Positions 15,257-23,861 of a DNA stretch of 64,000 bases are shown here, in pieces. Source of the DNA: CAZSXU01 sp964610505. Lineage in GTDB: Bacteria; Arandabacterota; Arandabacteria; JAGLYR01. The translations under genes were made by a program, and so were the position numbers. The stretch is from assembly GCA_964610505.1 (NCBI GenBank), contig CAZSXU010000001.1, positions 1-64,000 of the forward strand, given 5' to 3'. The notes under the pieces are model-generated. The model saw only the letters and a list, made by a program, of their open reading frames with translations. It was not told the origin of the DNA and made no database searches. Positions within the stretch are counted from its first letter, which is position 1. Each line of letters starts with the position of its first letter.

Positions 15257-16843
15257 TTACATCAACCACCTGAGTGTGTCGTCCTCTTCCTCCACCTCTT
15301 CGAGATCCATAATCACCTGCGGAAGAAGTTCCAGCACATCGCCGGCGATGACGGAACGAAATCCGAGCGCCTCGGCCGCAAGATCGCCCGCGGCGCCGTG
15401 GACGTGCGCGCCCAGGCGGGCGGCGGAGTAGGGATCCAGCCCCTGGGCCAGAAAACCCCCAATCGTCCCCGTGAGAACGTCCCCGGAGCCCGCCGTGGCC
15501 AGTGCGTTGGATCCCGTGAGGTTGATGCTCACGTCCCCGGTCGGATTGGCGATGAGCGTTGGGAACCCTTTCAGCAAGAGGACGGCGTCGAGTTCCTTCG
15601 CGTACCGCCGGACGGCCTCGATCCGGTCCTTCGTGATCTCTTCCGGCTCAGCCGATACGATGCGGCAGAGTTCCCCAAGATGGGGTGTCAGGACGCGAAC
15701 CCCTCCGGGGACATGTTTCAGAGATTCCGTCCCGGCGAAAGCGTTCAATCCGTCCGCATCGATGATGAGTGGTTGCGCTATCTTCGGCACCAGGGACCGA
15801 ACCAGGCTCGCGGTCTCCGGGACCTGCGAGATTCCGGGGCCGAGAACCACTGCGGCCGCCCGCTCGAGCATCTCCAGGATGGGAGCCTCCGCATAGCCCG
15901 AAAAGGATCCGTCCTCCGTCTCCGGCATCGGCCGGGTCATCGTCTCCGTCAGCTTGATTTCCAGAATCGGATTGAGACTCTTCGGGCAGGCCAGGGTGGT
16001 CAGCCCCGCACCCACGCGTAGAGCGGCTTCCGAGGCGAGCGCGGCGGCTCCCGTCATTCCCACCGAACCGGCCACCAGCACCACGTGTCCGCACGTCCAC
16101 TTGTGCGCGTCCAGAGCGCGCTCGGGAAGAAGGTCCCACGCTTCAATCCGGTCGAAGGTCTCGACCCGGATTCCTTCCTCGTCGATCGCTGAATCGGGAA
16201 AGCCGATATCGGCGACCGCCAGTTCCCCCACGGACTCGCGCCCCGGCATCAGAAAATGCCCCCGCTTCGGCAACCCGAAGGTCACCGTGACGTCGGCATC
16301 CACCACCGTACCGAGGACCTGCCCCGTGTCGCCGTCCAGTCCCGACGGGGCGTCCACCGCCACTACGGCTCGGGCGTGTTCGTTGATGGCATCGATCGCA
16401 TCCCGCGCCAGTCCCCGAGGTTCCCCCGAGATTCCTGTTCCGAGAATTGCGTCGATCACGACATCGGCTTCGGAGACGTCTTTGGCACGAGCTTCGACCG
16501 CCCCCGTGTCGAGGACCGTCTGAACGGGAACCGTTGCATCCAGAGCCCGACGCCGGTTGACCGCCGCGTCTCCCGTCAACGTCTCCGGATCCGCCAGCAG
16601 AATCACCCGAGCATCGGCGCCCTTCTCCTTCAGGAGTCTCGCGGCGACGAATCCGTCCCCCCCATTGTTTCCCCGGCCGCAGCAGATCAACACCTTTCTG
16701 CCCGCCGCGCCGCCCAGGATCTCTTCGGTCACCCGGGCAACCGCCCGGCCGGCCCGCTCCATGAGATCGAGTCCGGGAATCCCCATTCCGCGAATGGCCC
16801 GGGCGTCAATCGACTGCATTTCTCCGGCGGTGGAGACTTTCAT
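15257..16843 (-). CDS. nnr: Bifunctional NAD(P)H-hydrate repair enzyme (epimerase + ADP/ATP-dependent dehydratase)
   Basis: 528 residues that repair hydrated NAD(P)H. The N-terminal YjeF_N/NnrE epimerase domain (about 1-220) has DLMERAGRAVARV and CGRGNNGGDGFVAARLL. The C-terminal YjeF_C/NnrD dehydratase domain (about 230-510) has HKWTCGHVVLVAGS, VLTPHLGELCRI and GSGDVLTGTIGG. Full length for the fused family. The ATG overlaps the HAD gene stop as ATGA, so the two are co-translated. Confidence 0.93.
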   Translation of the reverse strand: MKVSTAGEMQSIDARAIRGMGIPGLDLMERAGRAVARVTEEILGGAAGRKVLICCGRGNNGGDGFVAARLLKEKGADARVILLADPETLTGDAAVNRRRALDATVPVQTVLDTGAVEARAKDVSEADVVIDAILGTGISGEPRGLARDAIDAINEHARAVVAVDAPSGLDGDTGQVLGTVVDADVTVTFGLPKRGHFLMPGRESVGELAVADIGFPDSAIDEEGIRVETFDRIEAWDLLPERALDAHKWTCGHVVLVAGSVGMTGAAALASEAALRVGAGLTTLACPKSLNPILEIKLTETMTRPMPETEDGSFSGYAEAPILEMLERAAAVVLGPGISQVPETASLVRSLVPKIAQPLIIDADGLNAFAGTESLKHVPGGVRVLTPHLGELCRIVSAEPEEITKDRIEAVRRYAKELDAVLLLKGFPTLIANPTGDVSINLTGSNALATAGSGDVLTGTIGGFLAQGLDPYSAARLGAHVHGAAGDLAAEALGFRSVIAGDVLELLPQVIMDLEEVEEEDDTLRWLM

Positions 16844-17532
16844 GTCTCAATCTCCGCGTTCTCATGCTCGACGATCTTGAGCAGTTGCCCGAGGTCGTCG
16901 ATCTCGTAGTCGGCTCCCGAACTGACGGTTCCGAAGGTATCGCCGTAGCGGGCGAACACGGTCTTCATTCCCACCTTGGTCGCGCCGACCATGTCTCTCT
17001 CCGGCCAGTCGCCCACCATCAGCACTTCTCCGGGCTCGACCTTCAAGATGTCAAGAGCCCGCTTGAAGGGCGCCGGCGAGGGTTTCTGCTCGCCCGTGTC
17101 CTCGAAGGTGATGACGAAATCGAAAATCTGATGCAGCTTGAGGTAGCAGAGCCGAAGCCAGGCCTGGAGAGCCGGCGCATCCGAGATCACACCGAGCTGG
17201 ATGCCCCGCTTGGCCAATTCAATAAGAACCAGGTTGAGATGGGGATAAGGAACGAGCACCGCCTCCCGCGCCCGCCGGTAGGCAACGATTCCGGCGGCCA
17301 GAATGCGGTGATCGATCCGGCCGAGTTCATTCTGAAGGAATTGATCGAAGACTTTCTGGTACTCGATGCCTTCCACTTCGTAGATGTCGTAGAGCTTCTG
17401 CTCGACCGATTCCCGGGGCAGATCGAGACCGGCATCGATCATCGCCTCGACAGCCGCCTCGACAGCCTGCTGCTTCATCTTCATGAAATCGGTGATTGTG
17501 TTGTCCAGGTCGAAAATGACGGCTCGAATCAT
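16840..17532 (-). CDS. HAD-superfamily phosphatase
   Basis: 230 residues from ATG 17532 (MIRAVIFDLDNTITDF). Motif I DLDNT provides both aspartates; motif II is GVISDAPA; motif III/IV lie around KPSPAPFKRALD and MVGDWPERDMVGA. The helical cap between residues 20 and 90 fits subfamily I. The substrate is not evident; coupling to nnr suggests a small phosphorylated metabolite. Its start codon region has only a modest GGGAGCGG ribosome site. Confidence 0.88.
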   Translation of the reverse strand: MIRAVIFDLDNTITDFMKMKQQAVEAAVEAMIDAGLDLPRESVEQKLYDIYEVEGIEYQKVFDQFLQNELGRIDHRILAAGIVAYRRAREAVLVPYPHLNLVLIELAKRGIQLGVISDAPALQAWLRLCYLKLHQIFDFVITFEDTGEQKPSPAPFKRALDILKVEPGEVLMVGDWPERDMVGATKVGMKTVFARYGDTFGTVSSGADYEIDDLGQLLKIVEHENAEIET

Positions 17533-17744
17533 CGACCGCTCCCGGAGAAAACCACCGTACGCTCGGAGGGGAGGAATCTGCGGTTCCGCTTTCGATGGCT
17601 TCGCCGGCGAACGCGCCGACACGCCGATATTCCGCTGACCTCACGGGCCTACAACCGGCGGATCGCACCGCAATCGAAGGGGGCCTGGCGATTCAACCGC
17701 GGCCGCACGGCCCAGCGGCGGGAAGAGAGCGACGAATCCCCGGC

Positions 17745-17945
17745 TTACTTGAGCGAGTGGCCGACCGCCTTGCCCAGGCTGATTTCGCCGTTGTCGATTC
17801 GCAGGTTGAAGCCACATTCCGGATCGGTGCAGACCCATGCCTTGTATGTGATCGGAGCACCGTCCCGGCCATAGTCGGAAAGCGGAATCAACACGCCCTT
17901 GTTGCACTTCATACACTTGGGAAAGTTACCTTCCATCTCTGCCAT
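17745..17945 (-). CDS. Small zinc-ribbon-like protein
   Basis: 66 residues from ATG 17945, six bases after a G-rich ribosome site. It has CMKCNKG near the N-terminus and CTDPEC in the second half, a four-cysteine set that would form one zinc ribbon, with GYGR-type acidic/aromatic residues between. No catalytic motif. The function is unknown. A promoter about 290 bases upstream gives it a long leader. Confidence 0.7.
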   Translation of the reverse strand: MAEMEGNFPKCMKCNKGVLIPLSDYGRDGAPITYKAWVCTDPECGFNLRIDNGEISLGKAVGHSLK

Positions 17946-18435
17946 GTCCCCCCCTAACAACGCTCAAGCACAGCCTCCTCTCCCCGGATCAGGGAGAGAG
18001 AGTCCCGGCAGGGAATGGCCTCGACCCCACCGGCTCGACCAATTCTGTAATGGGCACGAAAGGAAAAAGCGGCCCGGATAGACCCCTCCCGCCCCAACGA
18101 CCTCCACCGGAGCCAACAGCAAACAGGAATGAGTTTTCGACCTGCGCCCGACCAGACGCCCCCGCTCGACATCCCGACATCATCCCGTCCCTCGCGCACA
18201 TGAACCTCCCCACCCTCACACGGAACAACCTTCAATACGCTACCAGAACCGCGATGCCAAGTCAACCGCTTTCTGGCTTCCGAACGAGCCGAGCGGATCA
18301 ACGGGACGAGCTACCGGGCGGCGAGTGAATCCGGGCCATCGGTGGAATCCGGTCCGGTCGCCGACCGAGAACCAAGCAGGAAGGGTCCCCCGATCCACGA
18401 CAAAGGGCGGCGGTGGCCATCCGCGAAATCAGCTG
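17946..18435. other. Gene-free interval between zinc-ribbon gene and rrf2-type gene
   Basis: Nearly 500 bases without a convincing gene. It contains a minus-strand promoter at 18237-18265 and, downstream of it, about 290 bases of leader before the zinc-ribbon ATG. A 70-codon minus-strand frame starting at 18202 has composition unlike a protein and is not called. Confidence 0.6.
18237..18265 (-). promoter_or_regulatory. Minus-strand promoter with long leader
   Basis: TTGACT (18265-18260) and TAGCGT (18242-18237) are 17 bases apart, directed toward the zinc-ribbon gene about 290 bases away. Confidence 0.5.
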
Positions 18436-18464
18436 TTGACAAGGGTGCCCGGAGACCTTATATT
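18436..18464 (+). promoter_or_regulatory. Strong promoter of the rrf2-type gene
   Basis: TTGACA (18436-18441), exactly 17 bases, then TATATT (18459-18464): the best sigma-70 match in the window. The AT-rich leader to the ATG (18480-18515) contains AAGACC and GTCCTT half-sites in opposite orientation, a possible autoregulatory operator. Confidence 0.8.
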
Positions 18465-18529
18465 CACTAAGAGGATCAAAAAGACCTGTTTTGTCCTTAA
18501 TAAATGATTTCATCTCCCAAGGAGAAGCC

Positions 18530-18949
18530 ATGCGGCTGACACGCAAGGTCTGCTACGGAATCCGGGCACTCCACTACATCGCCGGCCAGTCCGCTGGTAA
18601 GTACTGCTCCGTGGATGAGATCGGACGGGCACAGGAGATCCCCTGTCGATTCCTTGCCAAGATGGTGCAAGACCTTGTACGAGCAGGCCTTCTGGCCTCT
18701 CGGCGAGGGCAGGACGGCGGTGTGCGCCTCGCCCGCCCGGCGTGCGAGATCACGATTCTCGACGTCATGTGTGCGCTGGAGGGCCCGATGGCCGTCAGCG
18801 AGTGCCTCGGCCCGCACCCGACGTGTGCCTGGATTGAAACCTGCCGGGTGAGAGAGGTGTGGAAAGAGATGCAAACGATGATTCAGTCGTACCTGGAAAC
18901 CACGAGTCTCGAGGCGACTGAGCAGGTGGTCCATGAAGAATCCACGTAG
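18530..18949 (+). CDS. Rrf2-family Fe-S transcriptional regulator
   Basis: 139 residues from ATG 18530, after AAGGAGAAG. The winged helix (MRLTRKVCYGIRALHYIA, PCRFLAKMVQDLVRAGLL, GGVRLAR) is followed by Cys92, Cys99 and Cys105 in ECLGPHPTCAWIETC. The position and near-identical spacing match the Fe-S ligands of IscR/NsrR-type regulators. No iron-sulphur assembly genes follow; instead a 523-residue unknown protein starts 67 bases downstream without an obvious promoter. It is probably autoregulated. Confidence 0.92.
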   Translation: MRLTRKVCYGIRALHYIAGQSAGKYCSVDEIGRAQEIPCRFLAKMVQDLVRAGLLASRRGQDGGVRLARPACEITILDVMCALEGPMAVSECLGPHPTCAWIETCRVREVWKEMQTMIQSYLETTSLEATEQVVHEEST

Positions 18950-19016
18950 GGCTGAGACCTCGAAGGGAGCTCCGGGGCGGCCCGAAGCAAGACCGAGTGA
19001 AGGGCGGTGATTTGAG

Positions 19017-20588
19017 ATGTCCAAGAAAGAGGTCCAGGAATGGCTCGACGAGTTCCTGTCGAGTAGAACGTGGCTTTCCAACCGATACAGCCCTGACAGA
19101 ATCATCGAGACGTTGGAGAGGTGGACGGCGATCTTTGAAGAAGAGTCAGAGGCGGCTGGAGTGCACCTGGAGGACGTCGCGCCGTTGAGATTCTTTCGGC
19201 CCTCGTATCTCAGACTGGCCCCGGGCCAAGACAACGATGATCCGCTGCGAAGAAGAGCCCGTGCGGCCGTTGAGCGCATCGGGAAGCGATCGCTTCTGGA
19301 GAAAGCCCGTCACGTCTCCGGTATCGACGGCCTGGATGCGTCCCGACTCGAGAAGTGGAGTCACAAGCGAATCGCCTCGCGCTTCTCGAAATGGGAAGAC
19401 GCCATACGAGAGGCGGTTCCCGGCCTCTGCGACGAGGAAATCTTCCGTTTCTTCCGGCTTCGGTACCTGTACCTCCCCGAGGATCGCTTCATCCGCCAGG
19501 CGATTCCCCTCGGCGTGAAGAACACGACGGAGTACCAGAACCGCATTCGGACGCTGGAACTCCTCGGCATCGGTTCAAGTCACCCGGGCTATGAGGATTG
19601 GATGGGTCTGGCCGAGTGGAAATTTCGCCGGAGGGCGAAGAAACTGAAGCAGGCGGTCGAGCGATTTCGCGACATGAAACTGGGATTTCCGCCCACGGCC
19701 GACAGCATCAACCAAAGGGACTACCAACGGTACCTGAAGATCTGCGCCAACGGCGACGCCCCGGATTCCATGGAGGAGATGGTGTACAAGCTAATCCTCT
19801 ATTTCTCGGGGCTGACGCGGGTTCAGCTGGCGGCCTTCCTCTCGGAGATCCCGGAGGGTAACCCCTGGCGGACCTACGATCTGGACGGCGCTTTGGGAAG
19901 GCTGGTGGAGCTGGGTCTGGTGGAGGAACAGGCTATCGAGACCGGCGAATGGTATCTGCCGTCGCGCAGCATTCAGACCGAGATCATCCTGGAAACGTGG
20001 CTTGAGAAGCTTCGAAGCGAGATCAAGATCGGCACGAGGGAAGCCCTCGACTACTTGCCGGCGGGATACCAGAGGCACGGAACCACCGTGATCGCGCGAA
20101 AGGACATTCCCAGAGCCACCGAGCGAATCATGCGGGACCGCAGGCGGATGGTTTCCGAGTTCAACATCGACCGCGGCGACCCGCGGTACGCTCGCGTGAT
20201 GGGACTCAGCCGAAGAGAGATCGAGAACGAACTTCGGGAGTACGGTCAGGTAACCCGGGCGTTCGAAACCGGCCGCCTTGCCTTGAGCCGGGATCTCGAG
20301 GAACAGCTTGAAATCTTCCTCACCGACGATCTCAAGCCCGACGATCGGGACGTGTTCGCGCTGGTCGTGAATCTCGGTGAGGCGTCCATCTCGCAGCTGG
20401 GCAAGATCTTCCGCCGCCACGTCGGCGGGCGAAGAGGGTTTGCCCTCAAGTCGTCGCTCAAGCGTCTCTGCGCCGTGGAACTTCTGGCCGAGAATCGCGA
20501 GGGCCTCTACACGCTGCATCCCTCCCTGAGGGATCTGAATGAGGCCGAGGGAATGTCGGATTTGTCGCTCGTGGTCGGCCTCCTGTAG
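19017..20588 (+). CDS. Unknown 523-residue protein, partner of the Rrf2 regulator
   Basis: I do not recognise this family. The protein is soluble, highly charged and rich in Arg, Glu and Leu. Two segments look like winged helices: about 255-315 (VYKLILYFSGLTRVQLAAFL ... LVELGLVEEQ ... WYLPS) and about 440-500 (FALVVNLGEASISQLGKIF ... LKRLCAVELLAEN ... YTLHP). It has few cysteines and no signal peptide or membrane helix. Tandem winged helices suggest a DNA-binding or scaffold role. Co-transcription with an Fe-S Rrf2 regulator suggests redox- or NO-responsive expression; this is inference. Confidence 0.75.
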   Translation: MSKKEVQEWLDEFLSSRTWLSNRYSPDRIIETLERWTAIFEEESEAAGVHLEDVAPLRFFRPSYLRLAPGQDNDDPLRRRARAAVERIGKRSLLEKARHVSGIDGLDASRLEKWSHKRIASRFSKWEDAIREAVPGLCDEEIFRFFRLRYLYLPEDRFIRQAIPLGVKNTTEYQNRIRTLELLGIGSSHPGYEDWMGLAEWKFRRRAKKLKQAVERFRDMKLGFPPTADSINQRDYQRYLKICANGDAPDSMEEMVYKLILYFSGLTRVQLAAFLSEIPEGNPWRTYDLDGALGRLVELGLVEEQAIETGEWYLPSRSIQTEIILETWLEKLRSEIKIGTREALDYLPAGYQRHGTTVIARKDIPRATERIMRDRRRMVSEFNIDRGDPRYARVMGLSRREIENELREYGQVTRAFETGRLALSRDLEEQLEIFLTDDLKPDDRDVFALVVNLGEASISQLGKIFRRHVGGRRGFALKSSLKRLCAVELLAENREGLYTLHPSLRDLNEAEGMSDLSLVVGLL

Positions 20589-20647
20589 TCGCACGTTCGC
20601 GCCGGGGAGTGAGGCTGGCAGAATCCCGAATGGATCTCACAAGCAGC

Positions 20648-20669
20648 GGGGCGGCCTGCCGGGCGCCCC
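20648..20669 (+). terminator. Weak hairpin after the 523-residue gene
   Basis: GGGGCG pairs with CGCCCC across ten bases, followed by GCGTTCTTT. Short stem and poor T-run make it a weak candidate. Confidence 0.3.
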
Positions 20670-20737
20670 GCGTTCTTTCAGGACGGGCGCCTCTTGATCG
20701 GAAACACCGCGCGGGAGTCCCATGAGGAATACGGGCC

Positions 20738-20785
20738 GGACTTTCCAGGCGAGATCCTTCTGGACTTTCCAAACGAGATCCCTAT
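20738..20785. repeat. Two tandem 24-bp repeats
   Basis: Two head-to-tail copies beginning GGACTTTCCA and continuing CGAGATCC, differing at four or five positions, lie just upstream of the SH3 lipoprotein gene. Role unknown. Confidence 0.6.
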
Positions 20786-20827
20786 CCTTCCAGGACAAAG
20801 AACACGATGCCGAGCATGGAGAAGAAG

Positions 20828-21442
20828 ATGAGGGCATTCCTTCTGGTGGCGTTCGGGGCGGCGTTGTTCGCCGGGTGTGGAGGTCCGCCGCCTCCTCCCC
20901 CGCCCTCCCCGGAGCCCCAACCCGCGTACATTCTCGAGGGCACCATCTACGACGATGAGAACCGGCCTGCGGAAGGAATCAGCGTCTATCTGTTTCCCGT
21001 CGGAGATGAGCACCCACTCGGGTTCACGCGCTCCGACTCGATCGGGGCCTATCGTATTGAGATCGATGCGGAGACGGCTCCGAAACGCCTGTTCGTGCTG
21101 TTCAACTCGAACCGCCACCCCGACCACGACGGCCGGTACCTTCCGAGCATGGACCGCATCACGCGTCCCGAGGGGGAAAACCGGCAGCATCGTCTCTACT
21201 ACCTGACCCCCGTGAGCGAAGCCCCGTCGAGTATGGGAAACATCTTCGTAATCAAACCCGTCTGCAATCTTCGTTCCGCTCCGACAACCGAGAGCTCCCT
21301 CATCGGCCAGGTCAGGAAAGGCCAGTCGCTCGAGGCCCTGGAGAGGGACGGAGAGTGGTTCTGGGTGGAGACAAGGGACGGCACTCGCGGCTGGATCCAC
21401 CGCATGCTCGTCACCACCCTTGACCATCGCATGCCCGAATAG
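20828..21442 (+). CDS. Lipoprotein with SH3-like domain
   Basis: 204 residues from ATG 20828, six bases after GGAG; an ATG 12 bases earlier would add MEKK. The signal peptide ends in the lipobox LFAGC (Cys17). A proline run is followed by a carboxypeptidase-regulatory/transthyretin-like beta domain (about 35-120: GTIYDDENRPAEGISVYLF) and a bacterial SH3 domain (about 135-200: CNLRSAPTTESSLIGQVRKG ... GWIHRMLV). Such SH3 domains often bind cell-wall peptides, so a periplasmic wall-associated role is likely. Not obviously tied to its neighbours. Confidence 0.8.
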   Translation: MRAFLLVAFGAALFAGCGGPPPPPPPSPEPQPAYILEGTIYDDENRPAEGISVYLFPVGDEHPLGFTRSDSIGAYRIEIDAETAPKRLFVLFNSNRHPDHDGRYLPSMDRITRPEGENRQHRLYYLTPVSEAPSSMGNIFVIKPVCNLRSAPTTESSLIGQVRKGQSLEALERDGEWFWVETRDGTRGWIHRMLVTTLDHRMPE

Positions 21443-21522
21443 GCCCGCACTTTGTCGCACATGCGCTTTCTGCTTTCACACATCGCGTTCTTCTGCTACG
21501 AATTGGGACGGAGGGAATCCTC

Positions 21523-22017
21523 ATGGAGAATCACCGTCCGTCCAAGGATGAGTACTATCTCTCGATCGCCCTCGAGGTCTCCAGGCGGGGCACGTGCCTC
21601 CGCCGAAACTACGGCGCCGTTATCGTCAATCGGGACCATATCGTGAGCACGGGGTACTCGGGCGCGCCTCGGGGCCAGAAGAACTGCATCGACATCGGGC
21701 GCTGTGCCCGCCAACAGGCCCGGATTCCCGCCGGAGAACGCTACGAGCTCTGTCGGTCCGTCCACGCGGAGATGAACGCCATCATCCATGCGTCCCGCGA
21801 GGAAATCATGGGCGGCACCCTCTACCTGGCCGGCACCGAGCATGAAACGGGCGACGAGGTCTACAGTGCCAAGCCCTGCAGACTGTGCACTCGCGTCATC
21901 ATCAACGCCGGAGTCGAAACGGTCGTCGTCCGGGAGGCTCCCGGAGAAGTCAGGACCTACGGCGTGGAGGACTGGATCCGGCACGAAGACGTTCTGCCTG
22001 CGCCCAAGAGTCGATAG
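21523..22017 (+). CDS. dCMP/cytidine deaminase-family protein
   Basis: 164 residues of the ComEB/dCMP deaminase type, which makes dUMP for thymidylate synthesis. The zinc site is in CRSVHAEMNAII (His and catalytic Glu) and KPCRLCTRVII (two Cys). The upstream YSGAPRGQKNC segment, which supplies additional zinc-binding residues in this family, is present. The C-terminal EDWIRHED is typical. GGAGGG precedes the ATG. Confidence 0.88.
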   Translation: MENHRPSKDEYYLSIALEVSRRGTCLRRNYGAVIVNRDHIVSTGYSGAPRGQKNCIDIGRCARQQARIPAGERYELCRSVHAEMNAIIHASREEIMGGTLYLAGTEHETGDEVYSAKPCRLCTRVIINAGVETVVVREAPGEVRTYGVEDWIRHEDVLPAPKSR

Positions 22018-22167
22018 CCCGGCTGCAACTGGCCGATCTTCCGCGAGATCCATGGCGCTACGCTTGCGCAGGGCTGTGCGTTGCGCGGCTTGGCGGCTCC
22101 GCGGCTTCGTTCCGTGTGCGCCCGCTCCCAGGCACGCATGTTCATCCGTTCTCCCGGGAGGCACGAC

Positions 22168-23856
22168 ATGACTCGAAGCACTGCGGCGAGCCTGGCCGTC
22201 CCGGCCGCCCTGCTGTCGATGTGTATGAGCGTCGGATGCTCCGATTCCAGAGCCCCGGAGGCCGATTTGATCCTCGTCAACGCCAAAGTGGTGACTCTCG
22301 ATTCGTCCAACTCGATCGCCGGCGCCATTGCGATTCGCGGCGATCGGATTCAGCGCGTCGGGTCCAACAGGGAAGTTCTGGCCCACGCCCGAGACCGGAC
22401 CCGGATTCTGGATCTACGCGGGAAAACGGTCGTTCCCGGTTTCAACGACGCGCACCTGCACTTCGAGTCGGGCGGATTCTCCCTCACGGAGGTCGATCTC
22501 AGGGGTGTAGCCCGAATGGAGGAGATTGAGCGCCGGATTCGATCCGAGGCGAGAGCGCTGCCGGAAGGATCGTGGATTCGCGGGCGGGGATGGGACCACA
22601 CCTTGTTTCCCGGCGGCCGCTGGCCGACCCGGGAACCGCTGGACAACTGGGCACCCCGAAATCCCGTGTACCTCCGTCGGGTCTGCGGGCACGCAGCATG
22701 GGTCAATTCGGCCGCACTCGAGGCCGCCGGCATCGCTCGAAACACGCCGGACCCCGAGGGGGGCGAAATCGCCCGGGACGCCGGCGGCGTTCCAACCGGC
22801 ATCCTCAAGGAAAACGCCTGCGATCTGGTCAAGGACGTCATCCCGGAACGTTCCCCGGAGGAACGCCGCCGTGCGGCCCGGGCGGCCCTGTCGGAGGCGG
22901 CGCGGCTCGGCGTGACCAGCGTCCAGGACATGGGCACATCTCTGGAGACGATGGCCGTCTGGGAGGATCTTCGAAACCGCGGTGAGCTCACGGTTCGAAT
23001 CGGCGCGTCCCCACTGGTGGAGGAAGGACGGGATAGTCTGCCCTCCGGATGGGACCGATCCCGGTTTCAGGATACATGGCTTCGCGTCGGCCCCGTGAAA
23101 ATGTACTCCGACGGAGCTCTGGGCGCCGCCACGGCTGCCCTTCTCAAGCCCTACCAGGACCATCCCACCTCCAGAGGCATGCTGGTCACGCCTGCTGAAA
23201 CGCTAGGAAAGCTGGTCGGCGAAGCGCACCGTTCGTCCTTGCAGGTGGCGATTCACGCGATCGGGGATCGCGGCAACCGCGTGGTTCTGGACGCGATCGA
23301 GAAGGCCACGCTTTCCTCTCCCCGCCCGGATTCCCGTCACCGCGTCGAGCATGCCCAGGTGCTTGCACCGGAGGACATTCCCCGTTTCGTCGAGCTGGGG
23401 ATCATCGCTTCGATGCAGCCCACTCACTGCACGTCCGACATGCGTTGGGCCGAGGACCGGCTCGGACCGGTGCGGGTGAGGGGCGCGTACGCCTGGCGGT
23501 CTCTGCTCGATTGCGGGACCGATCTGGCTTTCGGGACCGACTGGCCCATTGAACATCTGGACCCGCTTCTCGGACTCTACGCCGCCGTGACGCGGCAGGA
23601 TGCCGAAGGCCATCCTCCGGGAGGCTGGTATCCGGACCAATGCATCACCCTGGAGGAGGCTCTTCGGGCCTACACTCTGGGCTCGGCCTACGCGTCCTTT
23701 GAAGAAGACATCAAGGGTTCCATCGAGGAGGGCAAGCTGGCGGATCTCGTCGTTCTCTCGAGACCCGTGATGGAAATCCCCACCGGTGAACTTCTGGAAA
23801 CCGAAGTCGTGATGACCATCGTTGGGGGAAGAATCGTCTTTCAAAAAGAGAGCTGA
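22168..23856 (+). CDS. YtcJ-like metal-dependent amidohydrolase, lipoprotein
   Basis: 562 residues from ATG 22168 (GGGAGG ribosome site). A signal peptide ends at the lipobox SVGC (Cys24), placing the enzyme on the outside of the inner membrane or in the outer membrane, unusual for amidohydrolases but common for YtcJ-like ones in this type of organism. The metal site comprises FNDAHLHFESGG, the Lys in VKMYSDGALG, HAIGDRGN, HRVEHAQ and FGTDWPIEHL. Substrate unknown. The open frame upstream of 22168 is not coding-like. Confidence 0.88.
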   Translation: MTRSTAASLAVPAALLSMCMSVGCSDSRAPEADLILVNAKVVTLDSSNSIAGAIAIRGDRIQRVGSNREVLAHARDRTRILDLRGKTVVPGFNDAHLHFESGGFSLTEVDLRGVARMEEIERRIRSEARALPEGSWIRGRGWDHTLFPGGRWPTREPLDNWAPRNPVYLRRVCGHAAWVNSAALEAAGIARNTPDPEGGEIARDAGGVPTGILKENACDLVKDVIPERSPEERRRAARAALSEAARLGVTSVQDMGTSLETMAVWEDLRNRGELTVRIGASPLVEEGRDSLPSGWDRSRFQDTWLRVGPVKMYSDGALGAATAALLKPYQDHPTSRGMLVTPAETLGKLVGEAHRSSLQVAIHAIGDRGNRVVLDAIEKATLSSPRPDSRHRVEHAQVLAPEDIPRFVELGIIASMQPTHCTSDMRWAEDRLGPVRVRGAYAWRSLLDCGTDLAFGTDWPIEHLDPLLGLYAAVTRQDAEGHPPGGWYPDQCITLEEALRAYTLGSAYASFEEDIKGSIEEGKLADLVVLSRPVMEIPTGELLETEVVMTIVGGRIVFQKES

Positions 23857-23861
23857 CCCTC

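Noticed and set aside
17954..18301. Minus-strand open frames of 79-115 codons upstream of the zinc-ribbon gene
   Set aside because: Composition is Arg/Gly/Ser-rich without hydrophobic patterning, overlapping frames are equally long, and none has conserved-looking motifs; GC-rich DNA gives such frames by chance.
20648..20669. Strong intrinsic terminator after the 523-residue gene
   Set aside because: The stem is six pairs with a ten-base loop and only a broken T-run, so it is listed as weak only.
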